Shown one piece after another: positions 37,760 to 46,446 of a DNA stretch of 64,000 bases (position 1 is the stretch's first letter; each line of letters opens with the position of its first letter). The DNA is from a virus: the IMG/VR virus record IMGVR_UViG_3300035138_000032, positions 1-64,000 of that record. The stretch is one strand, 5' to 3'. Position numbers and translations under genes: made by a program. Under the pieces are notes generated by a model. It did not search any database. It was not told the DNA's origin and saw nothing but the letters and a program-made list of their open reading frames with translations.

Positions 37760-38899
37760 ATGGAAAAATTTTATATAGAGGCTGATATCAGGTTGGAAGA
37801 AACCACGGATGAATTGTTTGAGGCTGCGGCAGCTGTAATAGAATTACCAAGGTCTGAGGACAAGCAACCAGATTTACAGTATTTTTCTGCAGTGTTTGTT
37901 TCGGCCGGAGCTAATTTAAACCATGCATATTTCTTACCGTCTGAGTTGGTGCGAGCTAAGGACACTATAGTTAGTAAAGCCTTGGATATAGAGCATAGTG
38001 AAGATGAGATAATAGGTCATATCTATGATAGAGCCTTTGTGGACGGTAACCATAAACGTCTAGATCTAACTGAATTGTCTAATAAAGAGGAAGGCAGTAT
38101 AAATACTGAGAATAGTGATATGCATGTGGTGATAGCCGGTGTAGTGTACAAAAATAGATTTCCGGGTGTAGCAAAAGAAATAGCCGACGGCTCTTGGAAA
38201 GTTTCAATGGAATGTTATTTTTCTGATTACGACGTTAAGGTAGGTGATTTGGTACTTTCACGTAAAGAGGCTGAAGCTATGGGACTGGCTAGTACTGACA
38301 GATTTTTTGGTAAGTTGGCTAAAGTAATGCGTGACGGTAAGGAAATAGCTGATGGTGTTATAGAGCGTGTTCTAAGGAATATAACATTTTCCGGGTGCGG
38401 AATAGTTAAAAACCCAGCAAATCCGTCCTCTGTAATATTAGAGACAGCTAGTGAAAAAGAACATAATACTGAGTGTAAAGAAGTAGTTATATTAAATTAC
38501 AGTGTAATAGACCATGATAATAAACTAACCTCTAATAAGATAGATGAGAATGACTCTGTAATTACAGACCCTTCTGACACACAACCCGATTTAAACAGTG
38601 TGGAAGAAGAAAATTCAGCGGCCCAGCCTAATGATGTTGGGATATGTGTTAATTACAAACGCCGACTTGATACTGGTGAAGAGAACAGTAACAAGGAGGA
38701 TTGGTGTACAGCTTACGATAAAAAATGCACGTCATTTTCTCGTGACACAACTGATCCAGATTGTATGAGGCATGAGATAAAGGCGGCCGCGGCCGTTATT
38801 ATTAGAGACATGTTAAATAGAGCCAATAAATTTGATAATAGAAAAGAGTTAACTAAAAAATTAAATAATCTTTTGGATGTAGCCAAGAAGTTGAATTAG
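37760..38899 (+). CDS. Prohead maturation protease, 379 aa
   Basis: The N-terminal ~235 residues follow phage prohead serine proteases: DIEHSEDEIIGHIYD (catalytic His region), GSWKVSMECYFSDYDV (catalytic Ser) and ITFSGCGIVKNPANPSSVI. The C-terminal part is an acidic linker and a helical segment (MRHEIKAAAAVIIRDML), perhaps an internal scaffold piece. It cleaves capsid and scaffold proteins during head maturation. Contains AATAAACTAACCT at 38519. Confidence 0.75.
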   Translation: MEKFYIEADIRLEETTDELFEAAAAVIELPRSEDKQPDLQYFSAVFVSAGANLNHAYFLPSELVRAKDTIVSKALDIEHSEDEIIGHIYDRAFVDGNHKRLDLTELSNKEEGSINTENSDMHVVIAGVVYKNRFPGVAKEIADGSWKVSMECYFSDYDVKVGDLVLSRKEAEAMGLASTDRFFGKLAKVMRDGKEIADGVIERVLRNITFSGCGIVKNPANPSSVILETASEKEHNTECKEVVILNYSVIDHDNKLTSNKIDENDSVITDPSDTQPDLNSVEEENSAAQPNDVGICVNYKRRLDTGEENSNKEDWCTAYDKKCTSFSRDTTDPDCMRHEIKAAAAVIIRDMLNRANKFDNRKELTKKLNNLLDVAKKLN

Positions 38900-38951
38900 A
38901 AGCTGCTCGACACGAGGCAGTTAAAACTAGATCGTAGAGGAGGTTTTTATT

Positions 38952-39359
38952 ATGCCAAGTATAAACATTGGACAACAGGGTTTACTTAAGAGTATTCCGA
39001 AAATTACTCGTATAAATGGTGATGACGCACTAGCCGTTATTTATCGTAATATGGGTAATAACCATGCGTATCCTTTCGTATGGGCAGAAACAGTTACATT
39101 TAGTGGGGCTGGTACCGTTACATTGGTTAGTGGGGTTAAGTTTCATGGTATGGCCGCTGCTACTTACTGTAAAGTAACGCTTGGTCCTCAAGCGTCGGGT
39201 ATGAATCCGTATGTTACTAAGGATACTGGTACTAACAAAATTAGTATCACCTCTAGTGCGGCTGGTTCCTGTGATGTAATGGTTATGATGGGAGTTAGTC
39301 CTGATGTTAGCACAATGGCTTGTCGCGGTAATACTGGCGCTGCCCAGTCGTTACCGTAA
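38952..39359 (+). CDS. Putative head decoration protein, 135 aa
   Basis: GAGGAGGTTTTTATT precedes ATG. Small beta-rich Thr/Gly/Ala protein (ETVTFSGAGTVTLVSGVKFH, TNKISITSSAAGSCDVMV) in the head block between protease and scaffold. A trimeric decoration or minor capsid role is inferred from position and composition. Confidence 0.5.
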   Translation: MPSINIGQQGLLKSIPKITRINGDDALAVIYRNMGNNHAYPFVWAETVTFSGAGTVTLVSGVKFHGMAAATYCKVTLGPQASGMNPYVTKDTGTNKISITSSAAGSCDVMVMMGVSPDVSTMACRGNTGAAQSLP

Positions 39360-39460
39360 TCTTTTTTTGTTTTAGGTACTTGGAAAAGGTATAGATGAAT
39401 TAAATTTATTCAGGTTGGAAAAATAAATATCTCATTAAAATTTATAGGAGGTATTACTCT

Positions 39461-40147
39461 ATGAGTGATGAACTGAAAAAAGATGTGGAGAGGCTTGTTA
39501 CTGAAATTTTTTCTCAGAAAGAGGAAGAAGCACAGAGAGCTGAAACCGAGAGGGCTCTCAACAAATCCGCTGAAGCTATCTCCCAGTTAACAGAATCCTT
39601 GGAGGCTAAAAATACCGAATTGGAAGAGGTTGCTGGTACCATCGAGAGTTTGAATAGTAAAATTGACGAGTTGACTTCTGAGCTTGAGGCGGCTAAGAAG
39701 GAAACCGAAGAGAAGGCTAATAAACTCACTGAAGCGGAGACTTTAATTGATAATATGAATAAAGACAAAGCTGCTGAGATCAGAATGAATGAATTGGTTA
39801 GTGTTGGTGTAGCTCTCTCTGATAAGAAGACTCAGTCTGCTAAGGTTAGAGAGATGAGTGATGAGGAATTTGCTTCTTATAAAGAAGAGTTGACTTCTAT
39901 AAGGGCAGCGGTTGAGGCCGAATTGGCTAAGAAACCCGTTGACTCTGTGGTTGTCGAACCGACTCCGAATACACCTACAGTGGAAGACGCTAATGCAGAT
40001 GGTGATTCAGATGATTTGGCTCCTGCTAATGTAGACCCAAATCTTACTGCATCAGCAGCTATGAATTTAGAAGTGAAAACTGATGACAGCTTCCTGTCAA
40101 AGTACGCTGAATTAGGCAAGGCTATGGCAGCGAAGATGAAAAATTAG
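39461..40147 (+). CDS. Scaffolding protein, 228 aa
   Basis: Acidic, helical: a long N-terminal coiled coil (about residues 10-115; LEAKNTELEEVAGTIESLNS), a charged Pro/Asp linker and a C-terminal helix (SKYAELGKAMAAKMKN), the usual layout of phage scaffold/core proteins that bind the capsid through the C-terminal helix. It should be removed by the protease at 37760. Confidence 0.75.
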   Translation: MSDELKKDVERLVTEIFSQKEEEAQRAETERALNKSAEAISQLTESLEAKNTELEEVAGTIESLNSKIDELTSELEAAKKETEEKANKLTEAETLIDNMNKDKAAEIRMNELVSVGVALSDKKTQSAKVREMSDEEFASYKEELTSIRAAVEAELAKKPVDSVVVEPTPNTPTVEDANADGDSDDLAPANVDPNLTASAAMNLEVKTDDSFLSKYAELGKAMAAKMKN

Positions 40148-40168
40148 AAATAAGGAGGAACTGGGGGT

Positions 40169-40816
40169 ATGTTTAGTCCAAGACATCCTGTTGTTTTAAA
40201 TCAATTTTGTAGTTACGGGGCACAGACAGCCACATCTACTGGCGGCGTTGGCGCTGTAGTAGCTTATGCTGGTTCCGTTGTTTATCTTGATTCTTCAGCT
40301 GCAAATCAGGACGCTATCGTCTATAAAATGGCGCATGGTGTTACTGCCACGCCATTTGGGATCGCTATGCAGAAGGTCAAGACTGGGTATCACCAAGTAC
40401 ATCCTACTGGTTTTATGATGCCCGGTGATTTGGGGTCTAGTGATGTGCTTGCCCAGCCGGATTACGATAGTAATGGTGATATCCAGGGTACCAAAGAGGC
40501 ACCTTTGGGTGTCGCTCATCTTGGTATTTGGGATACCGTGCATTATACTTGTGACATGACAGCGAGTGTTATTCAAACTGGCGATAATATGAAACCAGGT
40601 GACGCGTTGTATGTTGCGGCCGATGAGGCTAAGCTGACTAATAATAGTACTGATGTTTCCGTAGGTACAGCTTCCACAGATAAGGCTAATGGGTCTTATA
40701 TCGATGGTCAGACTACAGCTGTGGGTATATGTATGAAGGGAGCCAGTTTGGCTAAGTGTCAGGCTAATTTTAACAACACAACTCTATATCCGATAAGGGT
40801 AAAGCTGTTGGTGTAA
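40169..40816 (+). CDS. Putative capsid decoration/structural protein, 215 aa
   Basis: Beta-rich with PGDALYVAADEAKLTNN, a pattern like DUF2190-type capsid decoration proteins, preceded by GVGAVVAYAGSVVYLD. AAGGAGGAACTGGGGGT precedes ATG. Located directly before the major capsid gene. The assignment is by style and position. Confidence 0.55.
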   Translation: MFSPRHPVVLNQFCSYGAQTATSTGGVGAVVAYAGSVVYLDSSAANQDAIVYKMAHGVTATPFGIAMQKVKTGYHQVHPTGFMMPGDLGSSDVLAQPDYDSNGDIQGTKEAPLGVAHLGIWDTVHYTCDMTASVIQTGDNMKPGDALYVAADEAKLTNNSTDVSVGTASTDKANGSYIDGQTTAVGICMKGASLAKCQANFNNTTLYPIRVKLLV

Positions 40817-40880
40817 GTTTTAATGGGATTAAAGCACTCTATAGTGCTTCCTAAACTAATTAAATTTGGAGGAGTTGAAT

Positions 40881-41051
40881 ATGGAACTCAAAGAAATGCA
40901 GGAATTATTTAAAGCCACTGCTGAGATTGGCCCCGCTGGTGAGGCCGCTTTTAAGGCATTTGCTGCTGCTATCACAACTCCTATCCTTCAGAAATTAGAG
41001 CTGGATTCGATTATGCGAGGAATGTTTGCTACTGAACGGTTGGCACCGGGT
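40881..41051 (+). CDS. Major capsid protein, exon 1
   Basis: 57 whole codons, ending ERLAPG. GGGU at its 3' end can pair with GCCC in the intron (41060 region), giving the U-G wobble at the splice site. Without splicing the frame stops at 41072. Confidence 0.8.
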
Positions 41052-44000
41052 AAATTTTTGTGCCCCGCGTAGTTGGGAGACTACGTAGTAAACCTAACTA
41101 TATGCTGGAAACTCCTAAAGCTGTTCTTTACTGATAACGTAATAAAAAGGAAGATAAAATGGATAATCATGCAGATAACTTTATTATTAGTACTAATTAT
41201 ATAGCTGGTTTAGTGGATAGTGATTTTGGTGTTTATATAAGTAGATTTTATCCTAGAGGTAAATTACGATTAAGTCCGTGTATACAATTCGTTAATACTA
41301 ATTTTGGTTTGATTGAGTTGTGTCACAAATACTTAGATGATAATGATATAAACCATCATATAAGATTCAGGAAGGCTACAGTAGGTAAGGATAAAAAAGA
41401 GCTCACTATAAATAGACTTATTAAATGTATAGAGTTCGCGGACTTGGTGGTAGGTTGTAGTGTTGTTAGAAAACCTCAATTAGAAATAATTAGGGAATTC
41501 TGTGTTGACAGACTACATTATGTTTATGAATGTGGCTGGAAACAAAATAATACACCTTACACTGATTACCAGAAGAAATTATATGATGAGTTGTTAAATT
41601 TGAATCTTAACTATAATTATGATAATGGTAATAGAAATTACACTGCCTCTTGGTTGGCCGGTATGATAGACGGTGATGGTTCGGTATGTTTTGTTGTTAC
41701 TGAAAACAAAAAAAGTGAGTATGAATTAGTCAATGGGGATATTAGAGAATATTATCATACGCGTGTTATACCAACTATAGATATAACTACTGGATCTGAT
41801 ACTAATCGGAATAACATAATCACTATTTTTGATAATTTGGATATTAAGTATTCTATTAGAACTACTAAGTCTAAGGCCAAGAAAAGATTAGGTAAAAATA
41901 AAAAGAAATACTATTACAATCTATACATTAGGTCTTATGATGATATAGAAAAGTTCTTGTTGTATGTTAAGGATAAATTATATGCCAAACGTAGACAAGC
42001 TATACTGATGTTAGAGTACTTAGAATTAAAAAAGAATAACAAATTCAATACTGACGAAGTTTTCGATATAGTAAATAAAGTAAAGTTTTTAAACAATAAT
42101 CCTAATAATAAAGACATCTCAGAGACTACACGTTAGGTACCTTTATAGGTAATAATATAGTCCGAACTGTATGGAGACATACAGAGGTTATCTCGCGATA
42201 GCCCGCCTGAAATAAAAAAAATTCCAGGTCAAAAAGTAACAGAATGGCTCAAGCCGTTTATCCCGTAAATTGTTGCGTTTCGTAATAGTAATATTACGTC
42301 AAAATCCCCTTAATTGCTGGAAAGCCCTAAAGCTTTTTATACTGATATAGTAATAATTAAAAAGATATATGGGTAATCAGCAGCGTGTAAAAAGCGTTCA
42401 ACGACCAGGCTTTTATAGCCGTAGGCTTCAAGTGAAGCCGAAATTGGGGAAACCCTTAGAAGGGTTTTGATATGGTCTCATCTTTATGGAAACATAAAGC
42501 AGTTTCTTTGTGAAACGACATGTATTTAACGAATACATGTGAAGATATTGAGCAGAAGACTTCGAGATTCCCGTGTGGGTGTTACCGGGACTCGGTTATA
42601 TGGCTCAGAATTTCATTGAAGGTATAGGTGAAGAGGTTTACGTGCCTACGTTTAATATTAACGCGTCGGCACAGTGGAAGATTACTTATGCTCGTGATTC
42701 TCGTATTGATATTGCACAGCGTTCGGCCGCTAAGGTGGCCAAGGAATTGGCAGATTATGAGGAAGAGTAAACACACATGCTCCTTTATATAGTGATATAT
42801 AAAGCAAACTATGAATATGCTGGAAACTCTCGTTAGGTCATAGGTACTAGTCAATGTACAGTAAAAACCCTATGAATAGAGACAATCAGCAGAAATGGAG
42901 AACTTATGATTATAGAAAGAGATATCTTAAAAAATACATTTAAAGGGAATATATTTGAAACAGCTGTAGAGTTGAGAGTATCTATACAAACTGTTATGGC
43001 ATCGCTTAAAAAACACGATATGACATTTATTAAACCAAAACATATATATGGAGAATTAAAAAGAACTGATTTTTCTGATTTTCAAAAAAGTCTTTTGATA
43101 GGTAGTGTATTAGGCGATGGTCATATAGAGAAAAGATCACATTTAAAAAATGCATTATTTAGAGAAGAGCACTCCACGGATCAAGTTGAATGGTTAAAAT
43201 GGAAATATAATAATTTAAAGCCGTTTACCACTTCAAATATGTGGAATAGAGATAGAGGAAAAAAGATGTGGATGCCTGATGGTAGGAGTAATAAAAAATT
43301 ATATAATATTCAGAAAGTGTATTCTATGTCTACCGGTGTTCATCCTTATTTAACTGAATTACACAAACTTTTTTACAAAAATAAAACCAAAATTCTGCCT
43401 AAAGAGTTTTTAATAAGTAATTTTAATATGGTTTCGTTAGCGGTCTTGATAGGTGATGACGGTAATTTTTGTGAAAATAGTCTTCGTTTTTGTACTGATA
43501 ATTTTAGTAAGGAAGAGGTATATTTTTTAGCAGATCTTTTTTCTAATTTTTATAACAGTAGAATTACTGTAAGACAGCAAGACAATAAATATAGGATAGT
43601 TTTTACTTATATTAAGCAGGATTTAAAGTTTTTTGATGGTATTAAGAATATATTACCTAAATGTATGCATCATAAAGTAACTCCAGTTCTCAACGAACAC
43701 CAAGTAGCTACTCATTGAGTAGAAGGTATGTTCTGAACTCCATGGAGACATGGAGAGGTTAAAAGAAATTTTAGCCCGCCTGAAAATAAATAATTTCAGG
43801 TCATAAAAGTAACAGAGTGGTGGTTGGAGAGTTATTATGCCAGCTTGTACATCGTCTTTTTCTGGTAAAGGTCTGTTAGGGTCCAGGCCTGCTCCGATTT
43901 ATGAAATCAACCCAGCTTCTACAGGAGCTGGATACCTTTCTAAGGAACTCATCAATAAAATGATGGTTGGTTTCAAGAGAGTAGGACGCCAGTTGACTGA

Positions 44001-44478
44001 TTTGTATATATCTCCTGAAGATGCGGCTGACATTCGTGAATGGACGGATACGGATATTGACCCCATTACACGGCGAGAAGTTTTCCAGGCGGCCGGAATG
44101 GGAGTTATTTGGAATGTGACAATGCATGAAGTTCAGCATCTTGGCGCCACTGGTCTTTATAACATAAATGGTTACGGATCTGAGTATGGTAAGTTTATTG
44201 CTGCTAGTGGAAATACTTACAATCAGTATACTCTTGATAATCCTAATTTGACCAATGCTGATGGTACCATTAATACGCTGGGCGAGACCCAGATTATAGG
44301 TTTTGACTCTACTGTCAATGATTCTCTTGTTATGCCTATTCGAAAGGAATATGAAGCATACGATGATCCTACTCTGCTTCGTTCTCAACAGCAAGGGTTT
44401 TTTGGATGGGCAGAGCTTGGATTCGCCTGTCTTGATCCGAGAATGCTAGGTATTGGAGTTATTGATAGAAGTCTGTAA
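40881..44478 (+). CDS. Major capsid protein, split gene (4 exons, 355 aa)
   Basis: Exons 40881-41051, 42247-42266, 42551-42768 and 43820-44478 join in frame (171+20+218+659 nt). The joined protein reads LAPGAQAVYPV / AEDFEIPVWVLPGLGY / DYEEECGWRVIMPACTS, continuous with a capsid family of this pattern as I remember it; later segments include PEDAADIREWTDTDIDP and YNINGYGSEYG. HK97-fold capsid proteins of this length are common. Each 5' junction is U followed by AAA and each intron ends in G, as group I splicing requires. ATG at 40881 has GGAGGAG upstream. The three introns occupy 70% of the locus. Confidence 0.85.
41052..42246 (+). ncRNA. Group I intron 1 (1195 nt)
   Basis: Core segments visible: P2 hairpin CGTAGT/ACTACG, then ATGCTGGAAACTCCTAAAGC near 41102, and after the internal gene GTCCGAACTGTATGGAGACA and AGCCCGCCTGAAA. 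The 3' end is GTAACAGAATG. Its 3' half is nearly the same as that of intron 3. Self-splicing ribozyme by inference. Confidence 0.8.
41159..42136 (+). CDS. LAGLIDADG homing endonuclease in capsid intron 1, 325 aa
   Basis: Two LAGLIDADG motifs, NYIAGLVDSDFGVY (about residues 12-25) and SWLAGMIDGDGSVCF (about 163-177), so a single-chain enzyme. AGGAAG precedes ATG. It should cut intron-less capsid alleles and spread the intron; such proteins can also aid splicing as maturases. Confidence 0.88.
   Translation: MDNHADNFIISTNYIAGLVDSDFGVYISRFYPRGKLRLSPCIQFVNTNFGLIELCHKYLDDNDINHHIRFRKATVGKDKKELTINRLIKCIEFADLVVGCSVVRKPQLEIIREFCVDRLHYVYECGWKQNNTPYTDYQKKLYDELLNLNLNYNYDNGNRNYTASWLAGMIDGDGSVCFVVTENKKSEYELVNGDIREYYHTRVIPTIDITTGSDTNRNNIITIFDNLDIKYSIRTTKSKAKKRLGKNKKKYYYNLYIRSYDDIEKFLLYVKDKLYAKRRQAILMLEYLELKKNNKFNTDEVFDIVNKVKFLNNNPNNKDISETTR
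42247..42266 (+). CDS. Major capsid protein, exon 2 (20 nt)
   Basis: Encodes AQAVYP and two bases of the Val codon completed by exon 3. It is the only stretch between the introns that supplies the missing AQAVYPV of the capsid sequence in the right phase. Confidence 0.7.
42267..42550 (+). ncRNA. Group I intron 2 (284 nt, no internal gene)
   Basis: Compact: hairpin GTAATA/TATTAC, ATTGCTGGAAAGCCCTAAAG near 42316, AATCAGCAGCG near 42377, several stems (AGGCTTC/GAAGCC, AAACCCTT/AAGGGTTT, TTTATGGAAACATAAA). It ends in G before AGCAGAAGAC. The proposed 5' pairing (CGU with GCG) is short, so this boundary is the least certain. Confidence 0.7.
42551..42768 (+). CDS. Major capsid protein, exon 3
   Basis: Starts with the last base of a Val codon, continues AEDFEIPVWVLPGLGYMAQN and ends DYEEE plus one base. 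GAGU at its end pairs with GCUC in intron 3. An ATG-initiated frame from 42573 is not the true start. Confidence 0.8.
42769..43819 (+). ncRNA. Group I intron 3 (1051 nt)
   Basis: Conserved GAATATGCTGGAAACTC near 42815, GACAATCAGCAG near 42882, and after the internal gene CTGAACTCCATGGAGACATG and AGCCCGCCTGAAAATAAATA, ending GTAACAGAGTG. The last ~100 bases parallel intron 1. Confidence 0.8.
42906..43718 (+). CDS. LAGLIDADG homing endonuclease in capsid intron 3, 270 aa
   Basis: Motifs LLIGSVLGDGHIEKR (about residues 61-75) and LAVLIGDDGNF (about 178-188) mark the LAGLIDADG_2-type family. The first ~45 residues look like a helix-turn-helix (ETAVELRVSIQTVMASLKKH). GGAGAACTT precedes ATG. Different subfamily from the enzyme in intron 1 although the intron ends match. 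Confidence 0.85.
   Translation: MIIERDILKNTFKGNIFETAVELRVSIQTVMASLKKHDMTFIKPKHIYGELKRTDFSDFQKSLLIGSVLGDGHIEKRSHLKNALFREEHSTDQVEWLKWKYNNLKPFTTSNMWNRDRGKKMWMPDGRSNKKLYNIQKVYSMSTGVHPYLTELHKLFYKNKTKILPKEFLISNFNMVSLAVLIGDDGNFCENSLRFCTDNFSKEEVYFLADLFSNFYNSRITVRQQDNKYRIVFTYIKQDLKFFDGIKNILPKCMHHKVTPVLNEHQVATH
43820..44478 (+). CDS. Major capsid protein, exon 4
   Basis: The first two bases complete a Cys codon; it then reads GWRVIMPACTSSFSGKGLL to the stop. The ATG at 43837 lies inside this exon. It holds most of the conserved capsid domain. Confidence 0.85.
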
Positions 44479-44489
44479 TTTTTGCTATA

Positions 44490-44539
44490 AAACAATACTT
44501 TATATACCCTCTAAACTTATGGTGTATAAAGTATTGTTT
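44490..44539 (+). terminator. Strong hairpin after the capsid gene
   Basis: A perfect 15-bp inverted repeat (44490-44504 with 44525-44539), loop 20 nt, arm ending GTTT. It lies 12 nt after the capsid stop. Few T residues follow, so it may end or stabilise the capsid mRNA. Confidence 0.6.
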
Positions 44540-44552
44540 AACTATTCTATTT

Positions 44553-46058
44553 ATGTACAAAGATAAGAAATGTCAATATAAACAGTGTGATAATATTTTT
44601 ACTCCTACTACAGGGAGTCAAAAGTATTGTTCATCCTGTGCTATTAAATCTAAACAGGAAAAGGACAGGCTAAGGTGGCGAGATCGTAACAGAGAGCTTA
44701 ATTGTTATAAAGAATATACAAGGTTATGTAAAATATGCGGTAAAGAGTTTAAAACATTTTATAAAAAGAAAATTTATTGTGGCTCAGAGAAGTGTGAAGC
44801 AGAACGTATTAGATTGAAAAATAAAAATTATCATGAAAAAAGAGATCATGATTATATGATAGGGAAAGGTAGAAGTTATTATAGAAAAAATAAAGCTTCT
44901 ATTTTATTAAAGAAAGCCGCAGTATATAGAAAAAATAATAAAAATGTAAAGAGATATAAAAATAAAATACACATTCATAATATTGATTATATACGAAACT
45001 ATGTTGAAGAGCGCGGTTACCAATTACTTTCAAAAGAATATTTAAATAGTAAAAGTAAAATTAAATTAAAGTGTCCTAATGGGCATACTTGGAAAACAAC
45101 TTTTCATAATTTTAGAGATGCTAATAGCAGGGGAGAGATCATTACTGGGGCTAGATGTATTACATGTTATTTGAACAATAATTATACGTCCAAACCTGAA
45201 CAGAAAATTCGTGATTTTTTTAAGGAACATCACCCCAATATAAAATGTCTATATAATGATAGAACTGTAATAGGACCAAAAGAATTAGATTTGTATTTTC
45301 CTTCTAATAAAGTTGCTGTTGAGGTTTGCGGTTTATACTGGCATTCCGAAAATCTTGGTAATACTGATAGAAATTATCATTATGAAAAGATGGTAGCTTG
45401 TTTTAATAATGGAGTGAGACTAATAACGGTTTTTGAAGACGAGATCTATAATAAGTTTGATATTGTAATTTCTAGGATCTGCCAGGCATTGGGAATTATT
45501 AAACATAAGGTCTTTGCAAGAAATTGCGACGTTAGAGAGATTTCTGCTAATGAAGCTAATGGGTTTTTTGAAAAGAATCATTTACAAGGAAAGTCAAATA
45601 GTGTAAAGGCTTGGGGACTGTTTAATAATAACAAGTTAATTGCAGCATGTGGTGTAGGTAATTTATTAAGAAAACGTATATCAAATAAAAATGTATTAGA
45701 GTTGAAAAGATTCTGTTCTTTGATAAATTATACTGTTGTAGGTGGAGCAAACAAACTATTTAAGCACGTAGTTATGTATGCAAAGAAATTAGGATATGAT
45801 GAGATAAGGTCCTACTGTGATATGAGGTATGCTAATATTTTTAATGTGGTATATGATATATTAGGTTTTAAATTACTGACTTTAACTAAATATACACCAC
45901 ATCATTTTAAATCCGGTATAAGATATAGGAATTTCTCTTTGAGAAAGATTGCTGTAGAACGTGAGTCAGGTAAAACTGAATTTGAATTGAGAAAAGCTCA
46001 AGGTTATGATAGGATTTGGGATTGCGGCCACAGAACTTATGTTTATAGAATTATCTAA
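44553..46058 (+). CDS. Free-standing homing endonuclease, Vsr/EDxHD-like, 501 aa
   Basis: N-terminal zinc fingers (CQYKQCDNIFTPTTGSQKYC, CKICGKEF) and one GYQLLSKEYLNSKSKIKLKC repeat as in the gene at 26345; the nuclease has KPEQKIRDFF, KELDLYFPSNKVAVEVCG and YWHSEN; the C-terminal region has NHLQG and LKRFCSLINYTVVGGANKL. It is inserted directly after the capsid gene. No ribosome site is seen, and translation may be low. Likely target is the capsid gene region (inference). Confidence 0.72.
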   Translation: MYKDKKCQYKQCDNIFTPTTGSQKYCSSCAIKSKQEKDRLRWRDRNRELNCYKEYTRLCKICGKEFKTFYKKKIYCGSEKCEAERIRLKNKNYHEKRDHDYMIGKGRSYYRKNKASILLKKAAVYRKNNKNVKRYKNKIHIHNIDYIRNYVEERGYQLLSKEYLNSKSKIKLKCPNGHTWKTTFHNFRDANSRGEIITGARCITCYLNNNYTSKPEQKIRDFFKEHHPNIKCLYNDRTVIGPKELDLYFPSNKVAVEVCGLYWHSENLGNTDRNYHYEKMVACFNNGVRLITVFEDEIYNKFDIVISRICQALGIIKHKVFARNCDVREISANEANGFFEKNHLQGKSNSVKAWGLFNNNKLIAACGVGNLLRKRISNKNVLELKRFCSLINYTVVGGANKLFKHVVMYAKKLGYDEIRSYCDMRYANIFNVVYDILGFKLLTLTKYTPHHFKSGIRYRNFSLRKIAVERESGKTEFELRKAQGYDRIWDCGHRTYVYRII

Positions 46059-46082
46059 CCGCTTATTGTATAGAAGGCGTTT

Positions 46083-46397
46083 ATGAATTCATTTTTAGAA
46101 ATCATATGTTTGGTTATATTTATAGAGGCTGTTACTAATATAATAAGTAAATCTGAGTTATTTAGTCCGTTCAGGGCTTTTTTATTAAGAAACAGTAAAA
46201 ACAAATTTATAGAGTTTGCACATTCTATAATAGAATGTCCTTATTGTTTGTCAGTATGGATGGGTTTGTTCTCTATGAATATGTTTTATTTTTACAGACA
46301 TAATCTATTACATGATGTTTTTATTTGGTTTATGTTTGCTATTATTTTACATAGACTATCTAATATACTTCATTATCTTATAGATAAATTACAATAA
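46083..46397 (+). CDS. Membrane protein with CPYC motif (DUF1360-like), 104 aa
   Basis: Hydrophobic N-terminus (FLEIICLVIFIEAVTNII), central HSIIECPYCLSVWMGLFSMN, then another hydrophobic stretch. The CPYC(L/T).VW motif between membrane segments resembles DUF1360 phage membrane proteins from memory. Function unknown. Confidence 0.55.
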   Translation: MNSFLEIICLVIFIEAVTNIISKSELFSPFRAFLLRNSKNKFIEFAHSIIECPYCLSVWMGLFSMNMFYFYRHNLLHDVFIWFMFAIILHRLSNILHYLIDKLQ

Positions 46398-46446
46398 AAG
46401 AAAAGGTCAAGGTTACATTAATTTTTGTTATAAAGGAGAAGAGATT

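Noticed and set aside
42573-42770. Separate small gene starting at ATG 42573
   Set aside because: It is exon 3 of the capsid gene: the frame continues upstream to 42551 and matches capsid sequence.
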